DNA from: Helichrysum umbraculigerum | Taxonomy: Eukaryota; Streptophyta; Magnoliopsida; Asterales; Asteraceae | Length of the DNA: 64,000 nt | Assembly: GCA_949592205.1 (NCBI GenBank) | Contig: CATIUR010000001.1 | Span: forward strand, 74,373,059 to 74,437,058 | Direction of reading: 5' to 3' | Shown: positions 1 to 12,170 of the stretch, one piece after another | How positions within the stretch are numbered: position 1 is the stretch's first letter | Layout of the letters: every line of letters starts with the position of its first letter | Program-made: the position numbers and the translations under genes | Notes under the pieces: model-generated | Told to the model about the DNA's origin: nothing | What the model saw: only the letters and a program-made list of their open reading frames with translations | Database searches by the model: none

Positions 1-27
1 AACTAAAGCCCCGTTTACACAGCATCA
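1..27 (+). repeat. 3' end of the Athila 5' LTR
   Basis: The 27 bases ending in CAGCATCA match the end of the 3' LTR at 8409-8435 exactly. The rest of this LTR lies upstream of the window. Confidence 0.9.
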
Positions 28-33
28 AGTTTT

Positions 34-51
34 TGGCGCCACTGCCGGGGA
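34..51 (+). other. Primer binding site, tRNA-Asp type
   Basis: TGGCGCC followed by ACTGCCGGGGA sits seven bases after the LTR end. This is the complement of the 3' end of plant tRNA-Asp with two or so differences, the usual primer of Athila elements. Confidence 0.8.
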
Positions 52-219
52 GCGGTTTGTTTCAATTAAATAAATTGGAAGTTTTCTTTTGTTTATTGTT
101 TTTAGTTAGTTTATTATTTGTTCGGTATTTTGTTTAGTTAATTTCCTTATCACTTTAATTTATAATTAGGTAGTTAGGTAGCCTGTTCTGCTGACTTGTC
201 AAGTACTTTACAGGAGTTT

Positions 220-1653
220 ATGACCCGATCAACTGTTCCAGACCCAACCGACCCTTTTGAAGAACCCGAACGCATATTTCATCAAAGAAGACGCGCTTCT
301 TCTGAACCACCAAACTCACCGTTAATCAACACCTTTCTTAGCGACGACTTCGAGGTTTTTACCAATAACCTTTTTACCCCACGAACCAGAAACTACCGTT
401 CGTATCTAGAAAGCGATTTCGGAGAGTGCCTACGATTCCTTTTTAACGATCAACCAGATAACATAATGGCAGAAGATATCGCCAACATAACTCTTGAGGA
501 GTATTCGAGTCGGATGCGTAATGACCGTGGCACTGGAGTAGTAAGGCCGGCAATTGCGCAAGATGTGGAGTTTGAAATCAAAGGACAGTTCCTCAAGGAG
601 CTTAGGGAGAATCCGTTCCATGGAGAAGAAAGGGAAGATGCTAACGATCATGTGGAGAGAATCGTGGAGATAGCCGATATGTTCAACGTTCCGAACATTA
701 CACGCGATCAAGTCATGCTCAGAGTTTTCCCTATCACACTCAAGGGAGCTGCTAAAAGATGGATTCAAAACGAGCCAGCTGGGTCCATCACCACATGGGA
801 AGACCTTCGCACGAAGTTTCTTAAGATGTATTGTCCTCCTTCCAAAACTTCAAAGATGATTGACGAGATCAGAAATTTCAAGCAAGAAATGGATGAGTCA
901 CTACACCAAGCTTGGGAGAGATATAAGGACCTGATGCATAAGTGTCCGCAGCACGACCTGAACGATCAGCAAATCGTGAGTATTTTCTATAAAGGAGTGG
1001 ATCGTGCCATGAGACAGCAACTGGATTCCCAAGGGTCTATTCCCAAGAAGATTCCTCGTGATGCTTTGATTGCCATTCGTGATCAAGCGAAACACTCTCA
1101 GTTATAGGATGATGGTACTTCTAGACGGAAGAGGTCTGTGAATGACGAAGATGGTTTTGCAGCCATCACCGCTAAGCTGGACAACATGGGCAGGGATATT
1201 AAAAAGGTTACTGAGACTGTCCATGCTATCCAAGTGGGATGCGACAACTGTGGAGGAAGCCATTTAGTGAAGGATTTCCCCGAGATAAAAATGGGAAAAG
1301 CAACTGAGGAAGTTAAGTATGGGGAAGCTCAAGCACCATACCATCAGGGTGGTGGAAATTTCTTCAGGAGACCATACCAAGATGGAGGGCGTCAGTTTCG
1401 CCAAACTCAACCAGGTTTTTACACCAAGGATCAGCAAGCTGCACCATCAACAGATAAACAAACCAACTTAGAAAAAATGATGGGAAAGTTTCTTACTTCA
1501 AATGAGAAATTCATTACAAGTTCTGGACAAAGGATGGATGCCACGAATGCAACATTGAGAAACCAAGGGGCTGCAATCAAGCAGATTGAAGGGAATATTT
1601 CTAACATCGCTAAAGTTCTTCAAGAGAGATTTCCTAGAACTCTTCCTGGATAA
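220..1653 (+). pseudogene. Athila gag, interrupted
   Basis: Structural protein of the element's virus-like particle. The first ATG of the open frame is at 220. A retrotransposon gag core is recognisable around 700-1000 (AAKRWIQNEPAGSITTWEDL, then KFLKMYCPP). An in-frame TAG at 1105-1107 breaks the frame, but the same frame continues to 1653. The following part has a zinc-knuckle remnant, CDNCGGSH followed by LVKDF, in which the last cysteine of CX2CX3HX4C is replaced by phenylalanine. Around 1645-1656 the frame shifts before the NPRDQAKAVITRSGR stretch that begins the protease region. Non-functional. Confidence 0.85.
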
Positions 1654-3038
1654 CCAACCCACGTGATCAAGCTAAGGCTGTGATTACTAGAAGTGGACGA
1701 ATTCATGAGGATTCAGGTGTCAAGAAGAAAACTGTTTCCCAACCCTTACCTGAGAAAGAAAAGGAAGTAGAAGTTGTTGAAAGTCCTAAGGTGGACACTG
1801 AGGCTGACCAAATTGCAAGAGATAAGCAATATGCTAAGGATCATGCACCGCCGCCACCTTATCCAGCAGCTTTGAGAAGAGGAAAGGATGATGCTCAATA
1901 CCACCAGTTTCTAGAGAATCTGAAGCAACTGCACATTAACATCCCATTCGTGGAGGCGATTGCCCAAATGCCCAAGTATGCAAAGTAATTGAAGGAACTT
2001 TTAACCAACAAGAGCAAGCTGATGGAGGCAACCACGGTAACAATGAACGAGAGATGCTCAGCAGTCATGCAAAATAAACTTCCGCCGAAGATGAAGGACC
2101 CTGGGAGTATTACTCTTCCTTGGCTGATTGGAAGTTTAGACCTTACTCATGCATTGGCTGATTTGGGGGCAAGCATATCAATAATGCCTTATACAATGTA
2201 TGCTAGACTCAAGTTAGGAGAACCGAAGCCAATTAGAATGTGCATTGAGTTAGCGGATCGTTCAGTCCAGTACCCTGAGGGTATGATTGAGAATGTGTTA
2301 GTTAAGGTTGATAGGTTTGTTTTCCCTTGCGATTTCGTGATTCTGGAAATGGTAGAAGATTCTAAGGTACCTATCATCTTGGGAAGACCTTTTCTAGCCA
2401 CTACGAGGGAATTGATTGATGTTCATGATAGAAAGATCACTTTAAGGGTAGGAGATGATGAAGTAGTATTTGATGTCAACAAGTCAATGCAATACCCTGC
2501 TGCAGTTGATGATACTTGCTACTTTGTGAGTGCTAGAGAAATGACTGATGATGAGGAATTCCTTCAAAGTCTCATGGAAGATGAAGATCTTGATCCCATG
2601 ATTCTTGAAGGATGGACGGGAAGCATAGAAGCAATTCGAGATATTGAAGAATTCGATAAGTTGCTTGAGGAGCTAGAATTCGCGAATGATGAGGAGTTAG
2701 AGAATGATGAAAATCGGCCGATAGAGAGCGAAGAATCGGTTGAGATTGATGGTATTTTAGTCAAGAAAGAGACTCGCATCACTATGCATGGGATTCCTTG
2801 TTCTAGAGAGGAGGTGTTGGCAGTTAAATCTTCCTTTGAAAAACCACCAAAGTTAGAATTAAAGGATCTACCGACCCATTTAGAATATGCCTACTTGCAA
2901 GGAGAGTCGGACCTACCGGTTATCATTTCATCTCAGCTATCTGTAATAGAGAAAGAAAGCCTGCTGAAAGTTCTGAAGGAACATAAGCATGATATAGCAT
3001 GGACGATTGGTGATATCAAAGGAATCATCCCATCATAG
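1654..3038 (+). pseudogene. Athila aspartic protease region, interrupted
   Basis: From 1656 the frame reads NPRDQAKAVITRSGR, the usual Athila gag-protease linker. A TAA at 1986-1988 (after MPKYAK) stops it, and the same frame resumes to 3038. The retropepsin active site is DLGAS at 2160-2174, followed by LGRPFLATTRELIDV near 2380, both typical of the family. The frame ends GDIKGIIPS-stop. Related elements have some 25 further residues before the VRKEIIKLL of RT; they are missing here, so I infer a small deletion at about 3034-3038. Confidence 0.85.
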
Positions 3039-4492
3039 TGAGGAAGGAAATCATAAAGTTGCTGGACTCTGGATTGATATACCCGATTTCTGATAGTCCG
3101 TGGGTTAGTCCCATTCATGTTGTGCCAAAGAAAGGAGGTATGACAGTGGTTGTTAATGAGAAGAACGAGTTAATCCCCACGAGAACTATCACTGGATGGA
3201 AAGTCTATATCGATTATAGGAAGTTGAACGATGCGACATGCAAAGATCATTTTTCTTTGCCTTTTATTGATCAGATGCTCGAACGTCTAGCTGGAAAAGA
3301 ATACTATTGCTTTTTAGATGGTTTTTCAGGATACTTCCAGATTCCGATAGATGCTAATGATCAAGACAAGACCACATTCACATGCCCATTCGGAACTTTT
3401 GCTTATCGAAGGATGCCTTTTGGTTTGTGTAATGCACCTGCAACATTTCAACGATGCATGATAGCGATTTTCCATGATATGGTGGAAGACAGCATGGAAA
3501 TATTCATGCATGATTTTTCTGTTTTCGGAGATTCGTTTGATAAGTGTTTGGAAAATCTGAAGAGGATGTTGCAGAGGTGTAAAAGTTCAAATCTCGTCTT
3601 AAATTGGGAAAAGTGTCATTTCATGGTACGTGAAGGAGTTGTTTTAGGGCATAAAATATCAAGTGCTGGTATTGAAGTTGATCAAGCCAAGATTGAGGCC
3701 ATAGCAAAGCTACCTCATCCAACGAATGTTAAAGGAATACGAAGTTTCTTAGGACATGCTGGGTTTTATAGAAGATTCATCAAAGATTTTTCAAAGATAG
3801 CACGTCCGATGAACAAGTTGTTGGAGAAAGATGCTAAGTTTGAATTTTCAAGGGAATGCCAAGATGCGTTCAATCTTTTAAAGGAAAAGTTGGTATCTGC
3901 GCCGATTATGTTAAGTCCAAATTGGGATCTTCCATTTGAATTGATGTGTGATGCCAGTGACTACGCTGTAGGAGCAGTTTTAGGCCAGAGGGTTTATAAG
4001 AAGTTTCAACCTATTTATTACGCAAGCAAGACTTTGACAAGTGCACAGGAGAACTACACTACGACTGAGAAGGAATTGCTTGCTGTTGTTTTTGCGTTTG
4101 ACAAATTTCGCTCTTACTTGGTTTTGTCAAAGACTGTAGTGTTTACCGACCATTCGGCCTTACGATATTTGTTTAGCAAACAAGATGCGAAGCCAAGGTT
4201 GTTGCGGTGGATTTTGTTGTTACAAGAATTTGATATAGAGATTAGAGACAAGAAGGGAGCTGAAAATCTGGCAGCCGATAATTTATCTCGATTAGAAAAT
4301 CCGGAGCTGGATAAGTTAGACGAAACGGAGATTCAGGATAAATTTCCTGATGAAAGTTTGTTGAAGGCAATTCTGAATGAATTTCCATGGTTCGCCGATA
4401 TTGCAAATTTCCTAGTTACAATCACTCTTCCGTCCGGATTGGATTTCAACCAAAGAAAGAGATTTTTCTCGTCTTTGCGATATTACTTCTAG
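3038..4492 (+). pseudogene. Athila reverse transcriptase and RNase H, catalytic site mutated
   Basis: RT starts near 3042 (RKEIIKLLDSGLIYPISDS), with the palm signature MPFGLCNAPATFQ near 3410-3450. The catalytic motif, normally FMDD in this lineage, reads F-M-H-D: codon 3509-3511 is CAT, so the first catalytic aspartate is histidine and polymerisation should be abolished. RNase H follows (CDASDYAVGAVLG near 3945, TDHSALRYL near 4145, ending DNLSRLENP near 4290). TAG at 4490-4492 stands where relatives have Trp in YYFWEDPYLF. The frame continues into the integrase after this stop. Confidence 0.88.
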
Positions 4493-5648
4493 GAAGACCC
4501 GTACTTGTTCAGACAGTGTGCTGATGGAATTGTTCGAAGGTGTGTCGCTGGAGAGGAATGCGACATAATTTTAGAGCATTGTCATGATGGTCCGTCTGGA
4601 GGACATCATGGTCCTAATTACACTGCAAGAAAAGTGTTTTGAGGCAGGTTTTTATTGGCCAACCATTTATAAGGATGCATTCAAGTATGTGAAGGAGTGT
4701 GATGCCTGCCAGCGTACTGGGAGAATCTCTAAGAAAGATGAAATGTTGCAGAATCCAATAATGGTCAGTGAGATTTTTGATGTCCGGGGAATAGACTTTA
4801 TGGGACCGTTTCCACCTAGCAATGGAAATAAATACATCATTGTGGCTTTGGATTATGTTTCTAAGTGGGCTGAAGCAAAAGCATTACCCACGAATGATGA
4901 TAGAGTTGTGGTGAAGTTTCTTAAGCAGCTATTTTCGCGTTTTGGAACACCAAAAGCTTTAATTAGTGATCGAGGGACGCATTTTACAAATGCTCAATTG
5001 GAAAAAGTGCTGCGAAAGTACGGAGTTAACCACAAGTTTTCAACTGCTTATCATCCACAGACAAGTGGTCAAGTGGAAGTGACCAATAGAGGGTTGAAGC
5101 GTATTTTAGAACGTTCAGTTGAAGGAAACCCTAAGAATTGGTCATATAAGTTGGATGATGCGTTATGGGCGGCACGAACAGCTTTTAAGTCATCAATTGG
5201 AACGACACCTTATCGCCTTGTTTATGGGAAGGCTTGTCATTTGCTTTTTGAATTGGAACATAAGGCATATTGGGCTATTAAGCAGTGCAATCTAGATGAG
5301 CAATTAGCTGGAAAAGAAAGAATGACACAGCTAACTGAGTTGGAGGAATTAAGAATGAATGCTTATGATAATTCGAGACTGTTCAAGGAACGAACGAAGA
5401 AACGGCATGATGCTCGTCTTAAGTCGAATCATACGTTTGAGAAGGGTGACAAGGTTCCATCTTTATTTCCTGGTAAGTTGAAGACACGCTGGACTGGTCC
5501 CTTTATAGTTGAGAAAGTTTATCCATTTGGTGCTGTTGATTTACAAGGACATTCTGGAAAAACTTTCAAGGGCAATGGAAGTAGGTTAAAGAAGTACTAT
5601 GGTGATGTAAGGGATTCCAAACGAGATTTGGAGATGGATGTGAATTAA
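4493..5648 (+). pseudogene. Athila integrase, frameshifted
   Basis: The N-terminal HHCC zinc finger is readable (EHCHDGPSGGHHG near 4575-4610, CDACQRTG near 4700), but a one-base shift at about 4630-4642 separates its two halves. The catalytic core keeps the triad: Asp at 4794-4796 (GIDFMGPF), Asp at 4968-4970 (SDRGTHFTN) and Glu at 5076-5078 (GQVEVTN), with D,D(35)E spacing. A C-terminal DNA-binding part ends at 5648 (SRLKKYYGD near 5585). The active site is intact, but the shift and the upstream stops make expression as a polyprotein impossible. Confidence 0.87.
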
Positions 5649-6968
5649 GTTATGAAGTAAGAGGTCGAGCTTACCGACGTGATAAACAAAAGCGCTTTCA
5701 GGAGACAACCCGTTATTTTGTTATTTTGTTTTATTGTTTTTGCTTGCAGGTTTGAACTTTGTGGGTGTGTTCCCTGGAAACCCTCACAAGACTACAACTC
5801 GTCCACTCAGGATACTGAGAGGTTTAAAGGCTTGTTGCATATGCTAAATGCAATCGTGTTGCCTAAGGAAGTGTGCTGTTGTATTTTATTTCCGAACGAA
5901 TGCCTTCATGGATCTTTCTTCCAAATCAGGGGAGTTTCTGTTCACTTCTTTTCCATTCCCTTTATTTTTGTTTTCTTTTGCAATGAGGACATTGCATAAT
6001 TTTAAGTGGGGGATGGGGGAAAAGAAGTCTTTTTGTCCTTAAGATATGATGGCAGATATTGAAAATTTAAAGTTAAAGGGCATTCTACTTGTTAGTCATT
6101 TTTCAGCTAAAATTTTTTGTTTTAAAATTATATTCTGTGAAAAGTTTAGCAATCTTGTAACATGCTTTGGGAATTCAATGAATGAAATAATCGTAAATTT
6201 TAAATATTAGATAGTTCATCTTTTGATGTATCGATAGGCAATTTATTTGGAAGTTATTGAGCTAGTAAGAAATTTAATACTTAAAGTAGGGATTTATCTT
6301 AAGAGGATCTTTAGCAAGATATGATGTATTCTTAATTCTCATATGATAGCATGTTATAATCCATAATTCTGGGATCCTAATTGTCATCATTTGGGAATAT
6401 ACTGGGTGTTGACTCCTCTGTTGTACGAAAGTACAGACCTGGTTTCAGTCAGTATATTTGAAGAAAAAAAAAGAGAAAGAAAAAGAGTACAAAGGACTCA
6501 TGTATTGAAAAACCAAAGCCAAGTTATGTCGCTCTGTTGTACTGAGGTACAGACCTGTCACCAATGTCTTGGTTTGAAAAATGATTGATTTATTTGGATG
6601 ATCATTATTTGGAGAATTGTGGCGCGTTATTTGTATGAGAGTATTTTGCTATTGAAAATCAAGGGTAAAGCCTGCTAGAATAATAATAAGTTGAGCTCAA
6701 TTTCTGAATTTTAGATTGTTTAAGTGGACAACAATATCGGTAATACAAGTGAATTATCTTTTATGCACAATAATAATATATTAGAATTGTTTCCCATTGA
6801 GAGTTTCTTGATTATTAAGTTTTAAGTTAGGATAGATTTTAAGAGAGGGATTTTGGTCTGTTGAATGCTGTGTAGTATGTAAGTCCTTTTGCACTTTTGT
6901 TTGCCGTTCATATTTAAAATTTTGAGTTTTTGAATCGATAGTCTACTTGAGGACAAGTGGGGGATGTT
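5649..6968 (+). other. Athila spacer between pol and 3' LTR, no env gene
   Basis: Some Athila elements carry an env-like frame here; this one has only short open stretches that I do not credit. Two structures repeat inside it: a polypurine block AAGTGGGGGATG (near 6003-6014 and again 6955-6966) and a stem-loop element with TGTAC-4 nt-GTACA (about 6416-6441 and 6532-6557). Confidence 0.7.
6951..6968 (+). other. Polypurine tract of the Athila element
   Basis: GAGGACAAGTGGGGGATG lies directly before the 3' LTR and would prime plus-strand synthesis. Two bases separate it from the LTR start. Confidence 0.7.
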
Positions 6969-8435
6969 TGATGAACGCCAAAATGTGCTATTTTATAGTG
7001 CTAATTACCCCTTTGTTTGATTAATTTCTTATGCATTTTATTTGAATTCGATACTCATTTCGTTCATATTTGCATTTAAGAATTAGCTGGAGCTTGAATC
7101 GTAAATAGAAGCTGAAAATGAGCGATAATTGAAGAAAAGAAGTTAAAGAAAGGAAGCATGAAGAGTGGAGGTCGATGTTTAAAAAGTTGGAGAAATCAAT
7201 CCATACGGCGTATGGAATTCCATACGGCGTATGGATGAAGTGAGCCGGGCCGCCAGAATACGCGGGTTGGATCCATGGGCTTTTCAATCCATACGGCGTA
7301 TGGATTGAGTCGACAGAAACCCTAAAAACTTCATTTTGCTCTCATTTTGCACATGATCTACCACACTTCTTCCAGCCGTTTTCTCTCAACAAAACCTCAT
7401 TTTCCAGAGACTTTTGGAGAAAAAAGATAAAAGATAATCGAAGGTTTCATTCATTCAATCGTTATTTCGATATTTCGGTTCGAATACGTTTCTTCCTTTC
7501 ATTTGATTATGAATATTGAGATGTTTATGAATCTAATTTTCTGTAGTAATATGATTGTCTAAGTTTTTAATACAATTGTTTAGATGATAATACTCAGATG
7601 ATGATTTGATTATTGAATTGCGGATTTATATCGGTTTTTATGAATGTTTGTATGTTTACTTGATGATCCATGTTTAATTATTGATTGTTGGTGATAACCT
7701 AGCGTGATTTTATGATTAATTGAGATTGAGTTCCTTTTGATTATAGAATTATTGATGATTGTTGATTTAAATTGATAATTATCACTAAATAGATTGAATT
7801 TGATAGGCTAGGGTTACTTATGATTAATGATTGGTGATGAACATGATAACTAATTATTAGTTATAAACTTTGTTGATTCAAGTTGCAAAAGTAAATCATA
7901 TAGACGGTTTAGTTTTAATCTATAACACAATTCGGTGGATAACGTTAAATTGAACTGTTAGCGGGTTGAAAACAACTTTATATCTTTCTTGATTGTGTTT
8001 AATCAGTTAATCTTGTAAGGATAACTGGTATATTTGGCATGTCACAATAAGAACCATACATTTGCAATTCAATAAAGTGATAATCAGAATATGAGGAAAA
8101 TAGTCTAAACAATTGTATCTCTTTTATCATTTGAATTAAATCTTTTATTTAAGTAATTATTTTAGTATTTCTTTATTTTCTAATTAAGTTTTAATTAGTA
8201 AACCTTTTATCATAATTATTTGTCAATTGTTCGATCGGAACTAAAACGTCCACACTTATTACTGCTTTCATTAATTGTAGTAATTTCCAATTTGTTAAGA
8301 TTGACATCCGTTCCCTGTGTTCGACTCGGACTTACTGAACTATACTATATTCTGACCAGGTATTTTTGCCTGTGTTGTGTGTAGTAAGTTAGGTATTTCC
8401 ATTTTTAAAACTAAAGCCCCGTTTACACAGCATCA
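6969..8435 (+). repeat. Athila 3' LTR (1467 bp)
   Basis: It starts TGATGAACGCC and ends CAGCATCA, giving TGATG/CATCA terminal inverted bases. The right boundary is fixed by identity to bases 1-27. Three near-palindromes lie at 7201-7303. The body is AT-rich with no credible gene. Confidence 0.85.
7201..7303 (+). repeat. Triplet of a 15-bp near-palindrome in the LTR
   Basis: CCATACGGCGTATGG occurs at 7201-7215, 7220-7234 and 7289-7303. Each copy is palindromic except for the central base. The first two are five bases apart on centre-flanking AATT. Position within an LTR suggests a regulatory or RNA-structure role, which is inference. Confidence 0.85.
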
Positions 8436-11400
8436 ATGAACCTTAGCACAAGAGCAGCAGCAACCCCTGAATCACCATTGAAATCACAGAACATCGACAT
8501 ACACTCCAGGCAAAACGACAACCTATGAAATTATTTAACAGGCAAAAAGGTATCCGGAAACGCCAGCAATCCGAACAACGGACCACAACAGCAAACATTT
8601 GAGACCCCACACCATGTAACCTCTGCAAAACTGACATAACAAACCAGAAAGGGGACGAGTTAAACATATTGACAGTCATTTCCGAATCATTTTGCAGTGC
8701 TAAATTATTTATACATTTTTTTTTGGTAAATATGAACAAATAAATGTTACGGTTCAAGCCCACCTAGACCCAGCCCAATTTGACCCAAGCATATGACATT
8801 CGTTAGAGTACTGTAATCTGTATAGCATAAACATTTGTATTAGGCCGAGTTCGTGATGGCTAGTTCCAGAACTGTATATGAGTTGTTGTCATTACTTTTA
8901 GCATCCACCTGCAAAAATTGCCCATTACAACCATTACAACTACCACAACCTCTAATATCCCGATTTTAATAGCATAAAAGTATTAAAGCTTAAGTACCAG
9001 TAATGCGCATACTAAAGGTATGCACATAGTAAAGGGAAAAAGTAAAACAAATATTAAAAAAATAAAATAAGCAATACTAATATGAATTGTAACCTACACA
9101 TGAACCAATGTGATGGGGAATGAACGAGTTCCAAATGGACATCCATATTGCCTGACCCAAATTTCCTAATATATGGTCTAGCATTAGTTGCCTACACAAA
9201 ATTCTTCTATATAACATGTAATATACAAATAAATAAATACAACGAACATACATATATCTAACATTCTAACCAATTCTGTAGCTTCTAATTCCTACCTTAA
9301 AATATAGGAACCCATACATTGGATATCATAATTGCACGTTAAGTTTGGCTTTCAATTTGTCCGTTTTATATAGAAACAGTGAGTGGTGTGGATCGGATCA
9401 AAACATTTTAGTAGCGTTGTCTTTAAATATACCTTCACAATTAACACAGACCTCGTGACGAAATTACATTACGCCTCCAACTTTCAGCAGTTTCTATAGC
9501 AATCGATCAGCACCTCGTATATCTAAAACAATAGAAAATAAAAGCATCGATAAAAACAGACAGATTCTCAACTCAATTAATAGCAAACTGAAACAAATAA
9601 TCAAAATGATCAATGGCCACTCTTCATATAAACCTTAAATAAAAACTGAATAGAAGTTTCTTGACTACAATATTTTTAAAAAGATGTTCAGATTTCAAGA
9701 ATAGTGGAAATATACATAAATAACTTAAAAAGTTCCCATGCCAAACAGAAGTCGGTTGATAAAACCATTGGAATGGGTAAAATCGTTTGATACAATACCA
9801 ATATACATGGAGTCTACAAAATATTAGTTAGAAACAACGAACTTTTTGTTCAAGTAGACTATTGACCTTTGTTATTTGCACCTTCAAAGCCACTCTTAGA
9901 TAATATGCCATGAAAAATTCTGGATTTTCTTCTTCAAGATGTTGCCAAACTGAAAGAGCAAAAGAAAATATGTTATACTATGAGATAAATATGCACCAAT
10001 AACTAAATTGTGGATATAAAAATTAATATAGAGCGGTAATTAAGTATCACGAGATTTTATACACATATGTTGCTTCCAGGTACATTTGTTCCTGGAAGAC
10101 CCTTTAATGGGCTAACGTAATGAAATTTTTGTTGTCAGCTATCGAGTACAAACCAGCTAGAACAAATGACCATTAGGCTAGTTTTTGAATATAACTCTTA
10201 CTTGGCCCAAGGACGTACGGGCCTATGTATCACAACAATAGTGAGAAAGAGACATCTTTAATAAGAAAACAATAGTATATATCAATCAACCTACTTGAAA
10301 TAAGGTGGCCGGCCATCCTTCCCCTACATTTTCCATATAATCTACCAGCTCCAATCCCTAGTTATAGCCTCCTTTCATGTAGCTCCTCTTTGCTATTGGA
10401 TCTAATAAACGACACTAATAGACATGAATAACACCAGCATATATTGACAATGCATACTATTTTTGGGTCAAACTTTGAATTAATGATGGGTTTGGATTTT
10501 GTATACCTCTTCTTACTGTCATATCCAAGTGATAAATTTTTTTTTGATATAAATCATAAAATTATCACAAATAAATCATGAGTATGCAGCGTATATGAAA
10601 TCACAAGCATGAAGTAAAACTGCATACCTTCTAAAATTAGATAAAACATATCTTCTTTCGGGTTTCACTTTTGAATCATGACCCACTTCAAACACTTATG
10701 TGGTTTTAAATGCAACTGCAAGCATTGTAAAACTTGTATTAAGAACCTGCATTAGTTAGAACAACAACCCGTTATATAAATATAAGCCCAACTTCTTACG
10801 AGTTGGTTGTATCCATTTACATTGAGGTTGAATCAAACTACTTCCCATTATATATATATATTCCCCTATTGCCCAGAAATCAGTAATCAGTCTAGCCAAA
10901 TATTCTTATACTTGATTCATTAATACAAATAAAAAATTATAAGAAATAACACACAATTTAAAATTAGGCATTATGAACAACATAAACACAACCTGCCTCG
11001 CGCCCTTTCCCTTATGATGTTAAATGTAGAGCACCCTTGTGACCTGAAATCCCATAACTCTTTTGAAATTCTGTTTGACTCAAAACTGAGCCACCAATAT
11101 TGAAGATAACTCAAGATATGGAACATGAATTCTTTCATGGTAATGATTATAAAAAACACAAACTGTCAAATTCTTAAGAACCCAATTGACAGAACTTAAA
11201 CATAAACAATACTTTTTTAAGATGCATACCAAGTGGACCTTACTCAACTCTTCAATCTGGAATCAACAATTTGACTTTATCAATGAAATCGTTTACAACT
11301 TGGTGACATTGGGCACACTGGAAAAAAAATAGCAAGTATGTTATTCAAGTAAAAAGCTTCAAAATCGATAGGCTACAAGTAATATGAAACATGACCTGAT

Positions 11401-12170
11401 ATTCATGGTTATGGACATGTCCTCCCTCCATTCTTTAATTGTATTTATTGATTATTGATGGATATCCAAAACAACCGATATAAAAGCTAATATGGAAATT
11501 ATTGATTCAAACCATAACACACTATTGATTAGAAACATAGCATACCATTTAACAATTAAAACCATATTATCTATAATTATGAACGCTGATAAATGTAAAT
11601 TTCAAAAACAATTGATCATACCTCAGTTGTCTATTAAATTATCATCTGTTAAAAAACCACATAGCCAGCAAACCAAATTTTTCATTAACCAAAAAAAATG
11701 CATAAAAATAGACAGGCTAAAGTACACACACCTTGAAATGGGAAACACGACGGATTCACATATATGTAAATCGGAAATTAATTGAATCACAAATTGAAAT
11801 CGCAAGTTCTAAACGAATAAAAATAGCAGGAAATAAATTGAATCAGAAATTGAAATCGTAAGTTCAAACCCTAAAATCAAATATCAAATATCAAAGCATT
11901 GCCTAAGAAAAAATTGGGCACAAAAAATCGAGATTACCAGAAAAAGTTTGGATACTACAGGTCAATTTGTTGTTGATTCTGTGGCCGGAAGATTTGAGGG
12001 TTACTATTCCAGGTTGCAGAGGTGTTGGGGGTGAAATCACGAAGCCAAGAGATAAAAGAGTGGAATGGATTTAGGAATTGACAGGAATATAGGATGGATT
12101 TAATCATACTGGCTTCCTGGAAAAGCGGGGGGTTCGAAGAACGTGGAAGACGGTTCGTATATCCCTGAAA
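8436..12170 (-). other. Region with remnants of a minus-strand spliced gene
   Basis: Besides the exon at 9828-9949, minus-strand stretches look exonic: around 10630-10700 (reads VFEVGHDSKVKPERRYV before a GTATG donor), around 11250-11325 (CHQVVNDFIDKVKLLIPD after a TTTCCAG acceptor, then a stop or shift) and a pyrimidine-rich leader-like segment at 11930-12170. I could not join them into one clean frame. It is either a gene with several small exons or a decaying one. The rest is AT-rich with no recognisable feature. Confidence 0.4.
9828..9949 (-). CDS. Terminal exon of a plant DUF1589-like gene (partial)
   Basis: On the minus strand a TTTGCTCTTTCAG acceptor is followed by 40 codons beginning with a split codon and reading WQHLEEENPEFFMAYYLRV, then LLEQKVRCF and a TAA at 9828-9830. 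The pattern WQ-LEEENPEFF-AYY-RL-LK-QI--FN-LLEQ is the C-terminal half of the plant protein 1589 family (unknown function). The upstream half of the domain was not found as an intact exon; a diverged candidate at about 11250-11325 carries a stop or shift. Hence either a partial gene model or a pseudogene. Confidence 0.55.

Larger units (their letters stand above)
1..8435 (+). mobile_element. Athila-type Ty3/gypsy retrotransposon, decayed, 5' LTR mostly outside the window
   Basis: Bases 1-27 are identical to the last bases of the 3' LTR (8409-8435), so the window opens at the very end of the 5' LTR. A tRNA-Asp-type primer site follows, then gag, protease, RT, RNase H and integrase in gypsy order, a non-coding spacer, a polypurine tract and a full 3' LTR. 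The aspartic protease and RT wording, the tRNA-Asp primer and the roughly 1.5-kb LTR point to the Athila lineage. The coding region carries several stops, frameshifts and a deletion, so the copy cannot make its own proteins. The left target duplication lies outside the window, so insertion boundaries cannot be tested. Confidence 0.9.

Noticed and set aside
5679..6042. Athila env gene
   Set aside because: Only short overlapping open stretches with no envelope features.
8443..8763. Minus-strand protein of 106 aa
   Set aside because: Low-complexity composition and no recognisable domain; more likely non-coding flank.
10070..10102. Regulatory hairpin CTTCCAGG...CCTGGAAG
   Set aside because: Isolated 8-bp stem in AT-rich DNA, expected by chance at this scale.
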